From Alphaproteobacteria bacterium (GTDB lineage Bacteria > Pseudomonadota > Alphaproteobacteria > Bin95), in contig JAJEIH010000049.1 of assembly GCA_022827685.1 (NCBI GenBank), positions 1-64,000 of the forward strand: a stretch of 64,000 bases of DNA, given 5' to 3'. The translations under genes and the position numbers were made by a program. This document shows, one piece after another, positions 15,258 to 23,458 of this stretch. The stretch's first letter is position 1, and each line of letters starts with the position of its first letter. The notes beneath the pieces are model-generated. The model ran no database searches. It was not told the origin of the DNA and saw only the letters and a list, made by a program, of their open reading frames with translations.

Positions 15258-16093
15258 CGGGCGCGCGGGCCGTCATAGAGTGCGCCGACAATCTCGACTT
15301 CATGGAAGGCATCGGGGATGGCGCGTTCAAGCTGATCGTCACCTCGCCGCCTTACAATCTCGGCAAGTCGTATGAGCGCGCGCGGCTGTCGCTGGACGCC
15401 TGGGTCGAGAGCCAGCGGCGCGTGGTTGCGGAATGCGTCCGGCTGCTGGACGACAGGGGCTCGATCTGCTGGCAGGTCGGCAACAGCGTCGCGGGCGGCG
15501 AGATTTTCCCGCTCGACTCGATCCTCTACCCGGTGTTCGCCGGGCAGGGGTTGAAGCTGCGCAACCGCATCGTGTGGCATTTCGGGCACGGGCTGCATTG
15601 CTCGAAACGCCTGTCCGGGCGTTACGAGACCGTCAACTGGTGGACGAAAGGCGATGACTACACCTGGCATCTGGACCCGATCCGGGTGCCGTCGAAATAT
15701 CCCGGCAAGCGCCACTTCAAGGGGCCGCGCGCCGGGGAATTGTCCGGCAACCCGAAGGGCAAGAACCCCTCCGACGTGTGGCAGTTCCCGAATGTGAAGA
15801 ACAACCACCCGGAAAAGACCGTCCACCCGTGCCAGTTCCCCGTGGAGCTGGTGGAACGGCTGGTGCTGTCCATGACGGATGAGGGCGACGCGGTGTTCGA
15901 CCCCTATCTCGGCGTCGGCTCCTCCGCCGTGGCGGCGCTCAGGCACGGGCGGTCGGCCTGGGGCTGCGATATTGTGCCCCGCTATATCGAGATCGCGCGG
16001 GACCGGATCGACCGGTTGCAGGAAGGAACGCTGAGGACGCGCCCGATGGGCAAGCCGATCTACGACCCGGCCTTGCCCAACGGCGGGCATTGA
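15254..16093 (+). CDS. Type II DNA methyltransferase (beta class, N4-cytosine or N6-adenine)
   Basis: The protein has 279 residues. The catalytic motif IV (TSPPYN, 30-35) precedes the AdoMet-binding motif I (FDPYLGVGSS, 215-224), the order of beta-class amino-methyltransferases. SPPY occurs in both N4-C and N6-A enzymes. Length is normal for a solitary type II methylase. Its stop TGA overlaps the nuclease start, so methylase and nuclease are made in a coupled order with protection first. It should protect the site cut by the nuclease encoded next to it. Confidence 0.9.
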   Translation: MTGARAVIECADNLDFMEGIGDGAFKLIVTSPPYNLGKSYERARLSLDAWVESQRRVVAECVRLLDDRGSICWQVGNSVAGGEIFPLDSILYPVFAGQGLKLRNRIVWHFGHGLHCSKRLSGRYETVNWWTKGDDYTWHLDPIRVPSKYPGKRHFKGPRAGELSGNPKGKNPSDVWQFPNVKNNHPEKTVHPCQFPVELVERLVLSMTDEGDAVFDPYLGVGSSAVAALRHGRSAWGCDIVPRYIEIARDRIDRLQEGTLRTRPMGKPIYDPALPNGGH

Positions 16094-16704
16094 TGCGGGT
16101 CGGCGCAAAATACTCCCACCTGAACGGCGAAGAATATCTGCTGGTCCACCGGCGGAAGCTCTGGCGCGAGGTCCAGGACGTTATCGCCGCCGTGGATGCA
16201 CAGGCCTGCAAGACGAAAGTGTCGAAAGAAAAGACGATGCGCGGCCGGATGCTCTATTCGCCGCTGGACATGAACGCCGCGTTCAAGCGCAGGCTGGAGA
16301 CTGCCGGCTGGGAAGAGCGCCGCAACACCTTCTGGGTTACGGAGAATGAGCGACTGTTGCGCGGCATCTACGGCCTGCCCGCTGCCGAACAGAAGGCCGC
16401 GATCGAAGCGGCCGGGCATGAGCCGATCATGTCCTACAACCAGACCGATTTCGTGAAGGATCGCGTCGCGGTCGAGGTCCAGTTCGGCAAATACACCTTC
16501 GTGGCGCACGACCTGTTCGTGAAGCATCTGAGCTTCTATGTCTCGGACATAATCGATGTGGGGATCGAAATCCTCCCCATGAAAGAGCTTGAAAAGGAGA
16601 TGTCGAGCGGCGTGCCCTACTATGAGCGCGACTTGCTCAACGTCCTGAGGCAGGGACGCGGCGTCCCCGCCGTCCCCCTCGTCCTGATAGGCGTCCTGCC
16701 ATGA
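16093..16704 (+). CDS. Type II restriction endonuclease, BglII/BstYI-like
   Basis: The protein has 203 residues from ATG 16093 (TTG 16090 is an alternative). It has the BglII/BstYI signature: Asp 119, Glu 128 and Gln 130 in TDFVKDRVAVEVQFGKY reproduce the D-x8-E-x-Q spacing of BglII (Asp84, Glu93, Gln95), and FVKHLSFYVSDIIDVGIEI plus MSSGVPYYE are family hallmarks. Such enzymes cut palindromes with a GATC core, for example AGATCT or RGATCY; the exact site cannot be read from sequence. It overlaps the methylase gene by one base. Confidence 0.88.
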   Translation: MRVGAKYSHLNGEEYLLVHRRKLWREVQDVIAAVDAQACKTKVSKEKTMRGRMLYSPLDMNAAFKRRLETAGWEERRNTFWVTENERLLRGIYGLPAAEQKAAIEAAGHEPIMSYNQTDFVKDRVAVEVQFGKYTFVAHDLFVKHLSFYVSDIIDVGIEILPMKELEKEMSSGVPYYERDLLNVLRQGRGVPAVPLVLIGVLP

Positions 16705-16744
16705 TCGAAAGGTAGAGCCGCCGTCGACCGCCAGGGGGTAGCGC

Positions 16745-17101
16745 ATGACTCGGATCTTCGACCCGGCTTTCGTCGAGAAGCACGACTTCCATCACGCCCG
16801 CTACGGCCTCGGCGCGGTCGTGGTCGCCGTTCCGAAAGGCCCGGACCCGGAGACGACCGAGAAACGCCGAAGCCGTGGCCTGCACGCGGCGCGGCTGTTC
16901 GCCGAACGCAACGACGGAAGCACCCCTGTCTTCGACCCGATACTGGCCATCGAGGAGCAATCCGGTGTCGTGCGCATGACGTTGGAATTCGAACGCAGGA
17001 GTCCGGCGAGGCCCCAATACATTCGCGCGGCGGCGGTCATCGAACGTGTCGTGCTCGTTGAGCGGGTTACTCTGGAGATTATCCATGCCGACGAACGCTG
17101 A
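16745..17101 (+). CDS. Unrecognised small protein between the RM and NurA-HerA genes
   Basis: The protein has 118 residues, beginning MTRIFDPAFVEKHDF after a GGGGGTAGCGC leader. It shows alternating strand-like segments (GAVVVAVP, GVVRMTLEFERR, AAAVIERVVLVERVTLEII) and no motif I can name. It is co-directional with the nuclease gene 40 bases upstream and 158 bases before NurA. Since the opposite strand is also open over much of this stretch, the coding call is only moderate. Confidence 0.45.
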   Translation: MTRIFDPAFVEKHDFHHARYGLGAVVVAVPKGPDPETTEKRRSRGLHAARLFAERNDGSTPVFDPILAIEEQSGVVRMTLEFERRSPARPQYIRAAAVIERVVLVERVTLEIIHADER

Positions 17102-17259
17102 GTGAAGCGCCTCGGCCTGGAGTGCTACCGTCCCGCCCGCATTCGTCCTGCCGGCCCGGCAAGGCGGAGGCGAAACCCGGAGTCGCATTTTTGATCCCGC
17201 GCCCTTCCTTGGTATGCTGTTAATCTCAGGGGGAAGAAACAAAGCGGCATATCGGAGAA

Positions 17260-18399
17260 ATGCTGGAGCCTGCCAGCCAGACCGCCTTGCGGGACGAGAT
17301 CGCACGGCAGATCGGAGAAGACCGCGCCGTTCTCGACCGGCTGCGCGCCGAAGTCCGGCCGTTGGTTTCCCAAACTCGGCCGATTCGCGCACGATCCGCA
17401 ACGTCGATCTCATTGGTCGCGGCCGACGGCGGCAATAACCAGCTCCGCTTCGACCCTTTTCTCGTCCAACTGGTCCGCGTCGTCGACAGCGGCAGCAACG
17501 AATACTGCCTGGAAGCGGTTTCGCCGACCATGAGCGTCTCCCGCCTTTCCGCTTGCCAGTTTTCCGGCGCCGGAGGACCGACGGCCCTCGGACGGCTTAT
17601 GCGGTATCTCGGCGTCGAGGACCTTTCCGAGCTCAGTCACATGATTCGTCCGGGCGGACGCGACAGGCCGAATTCGCCGCGCTGGGTTCAGGTCTATCGG
17701 GAATTGGTCGAGTGGGCGACACTCTTCGCCATAGTCCGGGAAAAGGACTTCGCAACCGATACGCTAATCGTTTTCGACGGTTTCCTGCGCAGCCAGATAT
17801 TTGCAAAAGACCTGTTCCGGAAATACCGCGAAGGGATCCGGGAAGGCATCGACCGCCAATTCAAGTCCTACAAGCGCCGCCTCTATCTTGTCGGCGTCGC
17901 CAAGCGCAGCAAAGTCCTCGACCGGTATCGGCTTGCGATGGCTCTGGAAAGGGTGATGCAATCCTCCTTTCCATGTTATGTGGAAATCCCTCGGGAGCTT
18001 GAAGAGAAGGCATATATCTGGCCCGATTACGCGAGGGGAGACGATAATCTGGCTGAAGGCGGCGAAATAAACAGGTTCGTTGCCGGGAAAATGTTTTTCG
18101 TCAAGTTCGGCAACAATCCGCGCGATCCGATATGGCCTGTCGATATATTCCTGCCGCAAGCGTCCGACCATTCAAAAATTTTCGGCTCTCTGCTCAATGA
18201 TGCCGTAGCCGGTTTCCCGGTCCCGTTTTATCCCCGCTCGCTGCAAAAAGCACACGAAAACGCTGCGCTCGTGGATTTCGATATGGACGTTCTGCAAGAC
18301 ATGATTTTTGCGGGGTTGCGCGATGTGCTTGGAGACGAAGCGCCGTCGCTCGATGCATTTCGTCTGCATGACGCCTATCCCGCGTCGCACCGGTATTAG
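17260..18399 (+). CDS. nurA: NurA-family nuclease
   Basis: The protein has 379 residues. NurA folds like RNase H and acts as a 5'-3' nuclease with the HerA translocase. The first metal ligand Asp 56 lies in SLVAADGGNN and a second acidic site in IVFDGFLRS (Asp 172). Length suits NurA. The ribosome site GGAGAA touches the start. The HerA-like ATPase gene follows after 15 bases, which is the usual operon in archaea and in bacterial defence loci. In this context (beside RM and toxin-antitoxin genes) a phage-defence role is more likely than general end resection. Confidence 0.88.
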   Translation: MLEPASQTALRDEIARQIGEDRAVLDRLRAEVRPLVSQTRPIRARSATSISLVAADGGNNQLRFDPFLVQLVRVVDSGSNEYCLEAVSPTMSVSRLSACQFSGAGGPTALGRLMRYLGVEDLSELSHMIRPGGRDRPNSPRWVQVYRELVEWATLFAIVREKDFATDTLIVFDGFLRSQIFAKDLFRKYREGIREGIDRQFKSYKRRLYLVGVAKRSKVLDRYRLAMALERVMQSSFPCYVEIPRELEEKAYIWPDYARGDDNLAEGGEINRFVAGKMFFVKFGNNPRDPIWPVDIFLPQASDHSKIFGSLLNDAVAGFPVPFYPRSLQKAHENAALVDFDMDVLQDMIFAGLRDVLGDEAPSLDAFRLHDAYPASHRY

Positions 18400-18414
18400 C
18401 CGCGGGGAAAATCG

Positions 18415-20535
18415 ATGGATTTATTTCCGAAACAGCAGGTCGTCGGGGTCTTTCGCGGGTTCCGGGAAGGCGGCCTGGAGTTCCATGCCGATCTGGCGCT
18501 TCCGTACCGCAACGACTTTCAACGCATCCCGATGCACGGCCAGTTCGTGCTCGTCCAGCTCGAAAGCCCGGAGGAGGCGGTATTGGGCCGCATCGCTTCC
18601 TTCTCTTCGGAAGGAAAACTGTCCTTCGGCACGGGTGAGGAATACAACATACGCGCGGTTCAGGAAGAACGACAGGTCCCGGAGGACCTCAGGGAACAGT
18701 ATCTCAAGTACCGGCTGAATATCCGCGTGCTCGGGGTGTTGCGGAACAGCGACGACGGGTTGATTTTCGTGCCGTCCCACCGGCGCCTTCCGCATGTCGG
18801 CAGCGCCGTGGCGTTTCCCTCTGGGGAGGTGCTCCGGGAAGTGTGCGGGCATAACGACGAAGGGGCGCCGATCGGCCACTTCGCTCTCGGCGAGTATATC
18901 TATACAGGCGGCGCGTTGGACAAGCAGCCGGATAGCTGGATGCGCGTCGAATCGCCGGAAATCGAGGTTCGCTTCCCGATATCGAGCCTGGTATCCCGGC
19001 GAAGCTTTATTTTCGCGCGCGCGGGTTTCGGCAAATCGAACCTGAACAAATTGCTTTTCAGCAAGCTCTACGAAACGACGCCCACGGTCCGGAAGCGCGG
19101 CAGTCGCGATGTTCCCGTGGGCACGGTGATCTTCGATCCCGACGGGGAATATTTCTGGCCGGACGACAAGGGAAGGCCCGGCCTCTGCGACGTGCCCCAC
19201 CTTCAGGACAAGCTGGTTGTCTTCACGGCGCGTTCGACATCGAGCGGTTACTACGGGTCTTTTACGGCCGGCGACGTCAAACTCGATATCCGGCAACTGC
19301 GCCCAAGCGACGTCATTTCCATTTCCCTGCCGCCCGAGCGGCAGGACCAGCAGAATGTTGCAAAGCTGCGGGCACTCTCCGGGGAGAGGTGGTCGCGCCT
19401 GGTCGATCTCATCGACCGCGACAGGGGCGGCGCCGATCCCAACGAGATCGGCGAAATCCTCAATCTGACCATGCCCAACCAGGAAGCCGAAGCCATTGCG
19501 GCCCGGTCCAATATGACGAGAGTGGTCGGGATGCTGCACGACCGGAGCAGCCAGTTCATGGGGTTGCTGATGAAGGCTCTCGAGGCGGGGAAAATCTGCG
19601 TCGTCGATGTCTCCCAGATGCGCGGCGAACAGTCCTTCATCCTGGCGGGCATCGTTCTCCGGCGGATTTTCGACCGGAACCAGGAGGAGTTCACGAAAGC
19701 CCAACCGCGCACCGTTCCCACAATCGCGGTGATCGAGGAGGCGCAGTCCGTTCTCAACGACCGCTCGACGGCCGCCGAGCCGTATATCTCATGGGTCAAG
19801 GAGGGCCGCAAATACGATCTGGGAGCGCTGCTGATAACCCAGCAGCCGGGCTCGATCCCGAACGAGATACTGAGCCAGGGCGACAATTGGTTCATCTTCC
19901 ACCTTCTTTCCGCCGGCGACCTCGCGAGCGCCAAGCGGGCGAACGCGCATTTCAGCGACGACCTCCTCAGTTCCCTGCTGAACGAACCGATACCGGGCCA
20001 GGGCGTGTTCTGGAGTTCGGCCGCCGGCAGGCCGTATCCGGTGTCAATGCGCGCCCGGCTGTTCGAGGAACTCTACAGCGTGGCCGATCCCGACTACTCA
20101 CGGGTGCCGGTTCCGACATTCGCCGGAGAGCTGCGGGAGGCTGCCGAAACCCACGCCCGGCGGGCCATGTCGGCAGGCAGGGAAGAGGCCGGAACCGGAG
20201 ACAGCGAAACGCCGGAAATTGCCGCTGACGATAACGGCGGCGAGGGTCAACAGGATCTTGAAGTCTATTACCGGAAGCTTGCCCTGAATGCCGTGAAGGA
20301 AAACCGGAATATTATGAACCGCCTGGCGGGCAACGGCGCCGCATGGGGTCATCTGGTCAGTGTGATCGAGGAGGCGCTTCCGGAGACGCTCGATAACCGG
20401 AACCGCAAGGCTTACGAGCTTGTTCGAGTGACGATTGCAGAACTTTTTGGGCTGGAAGGGCAGGGTTGGCATACGTTCAAGCACGCCAAGACCGGCAAGA
20501 CCTATGTGCGGAAAGGACCGGGAGGAGACAATTGA
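18415..20535 (+). CDS. herA: HerA-like FtsK/VirB4-superfamily ATPase
   Basis: The protein has 706 residues. An N-terminal HAS-barrel-like region precedes a P-loop ATPase with Walker A ARAGFGKS (201-208), a DPDGEYFW segment (about 241-248), Walker B TIAVIEEAQ (436-444) and LLITQQPGS sensor (473-480). HerA forms hexameric rings that pump duplex DNA to the partner nuclease. The C-terminal 130 residues are specific to this protein and include a helical region and a basic GWHTFKHAKTGKTYVRKGPG tail that might bind DNA. It pairs with the NurA gene just upstream. Confidence 0.9.
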   Translation: MDLFPKQQVVGVFRGFREGGLEFHADLALPYRNDFQRIPMHGQFVLVQLESPEEAVLGRIASFSSEGKLSFGTGEEYNIRAVQEERQVPEDLREQYLKYRLNIRVLGVLRNSDDGLIFVPSHRRLPHVGSAVAFPSGEVLREVCGHNDEGAPIGHFALGEYIYTGGALDKQPDSWMRVESPEIEVRFPISSLVSRRSFIFARAGFGKSNLNKLLFSKLYETTPTVRKRGSRDVPVGTVIFDPDGEYFWPDDKGRPGLCDVPHLQDKLVVFTARSTSSGYYGSFTAGDVKLDIRQLRPSDVISISLPPERQDQQNVAKLRALSGERWSRLVDLIDRDRGGADPNEIGEILNLTMPNQEAEAIAARSNMTRVVGMLHDRSSQFMGLLMKALEAGKICVVDVSQMRGEQSFILAGIVLRRIFDRNQEEFTKAQPRTVPTIAVIEEAQSVLNDRSTAAEPYISWVKEGRKYDLGALLITQQPGSIPNEILSQGDNWFIFHLLSAGDLASAKRANAHFSDDLLSSLLNEPIPGQGVFWSSAAGRPYPVSMRARLFEELYSVADPDYSRVPVPTFAGELREAAETHARRAMSAGREEAGTGDSETPEIAADDNGGEGQQDLEVYYRKLALNAVKENRNIMNRLAGNGAAWGHLVSVIEEALPETLDNRNRKAYELVRVTIAELFGLEGQGWHTFKHAKTGKTYVRKGPGGDN

Positions 20536-20563
20536 AGGCGGATGCGGCCGCCGTTCCGGCGCC

Positions 20564-20848
20564 TCAGCCGGCGACCCGTTCGAGACCCACCGTCAGCCTT
20601 GTGCCGGTCGCTTCGGCGTAGCGGCGCAGTGTGGCGAAGGACGGCGACACCCGGCCGCCTTCCAGCCGCGCGATGGCGGACTGCGTCGTGCCGAGCCGCC
20701 GGGCAAGCTCCGCCTGGGTCAGCCTTGCCTCCGTGCGGGCGCGCACCAGCGCCTCGACAAGCGCATATTCCTCGTCGGCCCGCGCATATTCCTTGCGGAA
20801 CTCCGGGTCCTCCATGAAGCGGGTCTTCAGGTCCTTGAGCTTCGTCAT
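20564..20848 (-). CDS. higA: XRE-family antitoxin of a HigBA-type module
   Basis: The protein has 94 residues. A helical N-terminus (residues 1-35) precedes a Cro/CI helix-turn-helix (ARLTQAELARRLGTTQSAIARLEGG, about 38-64). Its start overlaps the end of the toxin gene by four bases. Toxin-first order and an XRE antitoxin are the HigBA arrangement. It should neutralise the RelE-like toxin and repress the operon. It is convergent with the HerA gene, 28 bases apart. Confidence 0.88.
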   Translation of the reverse strand: MTKLKDLKTRFMEDPEFRKEYARADEEYALVEALVRARTEARLTQAELARRLGTTQSAIARLEGGRVSPSFATLRRYAEATGTRLTVGLERVAG

Positions 20849-21177
20849 CGTATCGCCTGCCTCATTCGTTTCCTTGCAGTCTCAAGCGCCTGACGCGGTG
20901 TCTTGCGGGATTTCTTGGCGAAGACATGCAGGACAATCACCCGCCGTCCGGTCGCCGTCACGTAGATTCCCCGCGCGATTCCCTCTTGAGCCTTGACACG
21001 CAGTTCCCAGAGCTTGCCCTCAAGATGTTTGACATGCGGCGCATGCAGCGCCTCCAGCCCGACATTCTCCACTGTCTCCAGCAACCGGACCAACCGGGCG
21101 CGCAGCCCCGCCGGCAGACCCTCGATTTCAGTGTCGACGGCCGAAACGGTTTCGACCGTCCATCTCACATTGTTCAT
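20845..21177 (-). CDS. higB: RelE/HigB-type toxin (Gp49-like)
   Basis: The protein has 110 residues with the RelE-like fold pattern: N-terminal helices, then HAPHVKHLEGKLWELRVKA, RGIYVTATGRRVIVLHVFAKKSRKTPRQ. The KLWELR and FAKKSRKTP phrases are hallmarks of phage-derived Gp49/HigB ribosome-dependent mRNA nucleases. It is the first gene of the module and starts inside a palindromic operator. ATG 21177 is used here; a GTG at codon 4 is an alternative that would leave a short leader. Confidence 0.88.
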   Translation of the reverse strand: MNNVRWTVETVSAVDTEIEGLPAGLRARLVRLLETVENVGLEALHAPHVKHLEGKLWELRVKAQEGIARGIYVTATGRRVIVLHVFAKKSRKTPRQALETARKRMRQAIR

Positions 21178-21194
21178 ATAGCGTATCCGCTATA
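21177..21194 (-). promoter_or_regulatory. Palindromic operator at the toxin start
   Basis: TATAGCG-TATC-CGCTATA is a perfect 7-4-7 palindrome touching the toxin start codon. On the minus strand TTGCAA lies 17 bases before TATATG, so promoter and operator coincide, typical of autorepressed toxin-antitoxin operons. The message may have little or no leader. Confidence 0.65.
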
Positions 21195-21418
21195 AATTTG
21201 CAACGGCCGCGTTCGCCGCGCTACCTGCCATGTTCGGGCGCACCCGGCCTATGACGACATCGGCACCTTTGAATATGTCGCCGGTTTTCTCGTTACCGCA
21301 ATGATGCTCGACTCCAATCTGCATGCCCGTTCGGCATATATGAGACAGGAATTAATCTACCGCTCCCAATTCCTTCAGTGCCGGCCCACGCGCCCCTTCC
21401 GTGTCCGCTTGCCGCCGT

Positions 21419-22519
21419 TCACCCCCGCTGCGCAATCGCCCAGCCGGTCTCCGCAAGCTGCCGCGCCTTGGCGCCGCGTTGGACGGCGTCGGGGGAGCTG
21501 GCGTTGCCGTCGAGGCCGCGCTTGTAAACCCCCTGGCTGATGGCGGCGAGGCGGAAGAGCGAGAAGGCGAGGTAGAAGGGCCAGTCGGGGATGCCGCCGC
21601 GGCCGGTGCGCTGGCAATAGGCCGCCACATAGTCCTCCTCGGACGGGATGCCGGTCGCGGCGTGGTTCATGTCGCCGAGGAAGCCGCGCACATCGTCGCC
21701 GGAGTGGTAGGGCAGGCAGTTGTAGGCGAGGTCCGAGAGCGGGTTGCCGAGCGTGCCGAGCTCCCAATCCACCACCGCCAGCACGCGCGGTTCGGTCGGG
21801 TGGAGGATCATGTTCTCCAGCCGGTAGTCGCCATGCACGATCGTGGTTTCGTCGTCGGCCGGCATGTTCTCGCCGAGCCAGGCGGCGAGATTGTCCATCT
21901 CCGGGATCTCGTCGGTCTTGCTCATTTCGTACTGGCCGCCCCAGCGGCGCACCTGGCGGGCCATGTAGCCGCCCTCGCGCCCGTAGCCCTCCAGCCCGAC
22001 GGCGCGGAAATCGACATTGTGGAGCGCGGCGAGCGCGGCGTTCATGGCGTCATAGGCGGCGGCGCGCTCGGCCGGGGCCATGTCCGGCAGCATGAGGTTG
22101 CGCGCCACCCGGCCCTCGACATGCTCCATGATGTAGAAGGCGCGGCCGATCACCTCCTCGTCCTCGCAGAGCGCCCAGGCCCGCGCCACCGGCACGTCCG
22201 TCTCCGCGAGCGCCGAGATCACCCGGAACTCGCGGTCCACCGCATGGGCGGAGGGCAGCAGCTTGCCGGGCGGCTTCTTGCGCATGACGTAGCGCCGGCC
22301 CCCGCCGTCCTCCAGCAGGAAGGTCGGGTTCGACATGCCGCCCCGGAACTGCGAGACCCGGAGCGGCGGCGCGAAGCCGGGCACCTCGCTCGCCATGAAA
22401 TCCGCAAGCCGGTCCTCGGGAAAGCGGTGCTGGTCCAGCACCGGCGCGGCGCGGGCGGTGGTGGTGGTCGCAGGCTCGGCGGCCGTCTCGGTTGATGCTT
22501 GGGCGGACATAGGCGGCAT
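21419..22519 (-). CDS. Phosphotransferase (APH/ACAD11-like family)
   Basis: About 366 residues. It is a kinase-fold protein of the aminoglycoside-phosphotransferase superfamily, closest in pattern to the N-terminal domain of ACAD11-type proteins. Visible are SQFRGGMSNPTFLLEDGG, YVMRKKPPG (ATP-binding Lys), the catalytic IVHGDYRLENMI (HGD-x4-N) and VVDWELGTLGNPLSDLA. These proteins are linked to 4-hydroxy-acyl-CoA breakdown rather than drug resistance. AAGGAG precedes two ATGs (22519 and 22510); the second has a more usual spacing. No operon partner is adjacent. Confidence 0.85.
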   Translation of the reverse strand: MPPMSAQASTETAAEPATTTTARAAPVLDQHRFPEDRLADFMASEVPGFAPPLRVSQFRGGMSNPTFLLEDGGGRRYVMRKKPPGKLLPSAHAVDREFRVISALAETDVPVARAWALCEDEEVIGRAFYIMEHVEGRVARNLMLPDMAPAERAAAYDAMNAALAALHNVDFRAVGLEGYGREGGYMARQVRRWGGQYEMSKTDEIPEMDNLAAWLGENMPADDETTIVHGDYRLENMILHPTEPRVLAVVDWELGTLGNPLSDLAYNCLPYHSGDDVRGFLGDMNHAATGIPSEEDYVAAYCQRTGRGGIPDWPFYLAFSLFRLAAISQGVYKRGLDGNASSPDAVQRGAKARQLAETGWAIAQRG

Positions 22520-22687
22520 GGCTCCTTCGCGCCCCGCCAGATTAGCCCGCATTTCTCACCGATGTCATGGTGCCGGCGTGAATTCCCGCAGCCGGGCGGC
22601 CGGACCGAACGGATTCGGCCGGCGCGCGGGCCCGCGGGCGAAGATTGCTATTCGTTCGCTTGCAATGATATATTTCTCTTTAATTAC

Positions 22688-22715
22688 TTGACATATTTCG
22701 ATCTAATGATAGTAT
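22688..22715 (+). promoter_or_regulatory. Sigma70-like promoter upstream of repeat A (left copy)
   Basis: TTGACA (22688-22693), 16-base spacer, TAGTAT (22710-22715), in a local AT-rich patch. It points toward repeat A, which begins 76 bases downstream. A matching promoter stands the same way before the right copy of repeat A. Confidence 0.55.
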
Positions 22716-22790
22716 GGTGCGAAAGGAAGGGCGCGGCGTTCGCGGGGCCGCTCCGTCCTCCGGTTCGCGCCGGCGCGAAAAAACCACCGG

Positions 22791-22904
22791 GAAGCTGACA
22801 GGAGAAGTGCGTCCTCCGTCTCGCGCGCGCAATCAGGCGCGCGAACCGCGCCGCCGCGATACGCGCGCCGGCACGCGCACAGGCACCCGCGCAGGATACG
22901 CGCG
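22791..22904 (+). repeat. Palindrome-rich repeat A, left copy
   Basis: An 84-bp core (22821-22904) is identical, but for one A/G difference, to the complement of 32376-32459; similarity extends back to 22791. It is built of CG-alternating palindromes, for example TCGCGCGC and GCGCGCGA around GCAATCAG, and would fold strongly as RNA. The translation in one frame is Arg-rich, but the differences between copies do not favour silent positions, so conservation looks like that of DNA or RNA, not protein. Confidence 0.75.
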
Positions 22905-23197
22905 AATCAGGGTCCCGCCGCATGGGCCGCGACGGCGGCCGGAGGAGAGAACAGAGTGAAACGAAACGAGATGAGGGAACGACATGCAAGAGGCGGGCAG
23001 ACAGAGCTTCGGCGGAACGGCTCCAATGCCGGATTTCTCCTCTACCGCTTGCGGGAGAGGTCGGGAAAGGGTCCAGCGGCCGCGTCGCAGGGCAGCGCCT
23101 TGCCGGGTCGAAAAAGGGCCTCCCACGCAAGCGAAGGAGGGGGATTCAAGGACGGACGAACTCCATGCCGGAACCGGCTGCAGGATATGAGCACTGC

Positions 23198-23279
23198 GCA
23201 TGCAGAACATGACATCTCATGACATATCGCGAGGGAGGCCGGGCGCGCCTCATGACAGAACATGACATTCCATGACATG
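23198..23279 (+). repeat. CATGACAT-rich repeat B, left copy
   Basis: Begins with GCATGC and contains five ATGACA(T) units: two near 23208-23226, then GCCGGGCGCGCCTCATGACA and two more near the end. The complement of 31809-31899 has the same units in the same order, with a differing middle. It sits 180 bases before the TRAP binding-protein gene. Confidence 0.7.
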
Positions 23280-23458
23280 CCGGTGGCGTGGGCGCCTTGG
23301 GCCGGCCGGGCCCGCCCCATTGCAATTGATTCCCCCCGGACGGTGCTCTACGCTCTTCGAACCGAACGCTGCGGGCCATACGGGTTTGCCAGCGCTCCGG
23401 CAGCGGAGGCGGGCGGCCCGGCCGGGAAAGGCTGACAGCGCAACAGCGAGGACACTCC

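Larger units (their letters stand above)
22520..23458. other. 939-base gap with promoter and repeats A and B
   Basis: No protein gene is supported. The stretch holds a sigma70-like promoter (22688-22715), GC-palindrome repeat A (22791-22904), a shorter palindromic stretch around 23030-23150 and CATGACAT-rich repeat B (23198-23279). All lie upstream of TRAP operon 1 and may form its long leader. Confidence 0.55.

Noticed and set aside
22714-22959. Arg-rich open frame across repeat A (and its counterpart at the right copy)
   Set aside because: The same frame is open in both copies, but the differences are not silent and the ATG of the left copy overlaps the -10 of the promoter; conservation is better explained at DNA or RNA level.
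23198-23279. Repeat B considered as a CRISPR-like array
   Set aside because: Units are only 7-8 bases, spacing is irregular, and the other copy shares the spacers; no cas genes are present.
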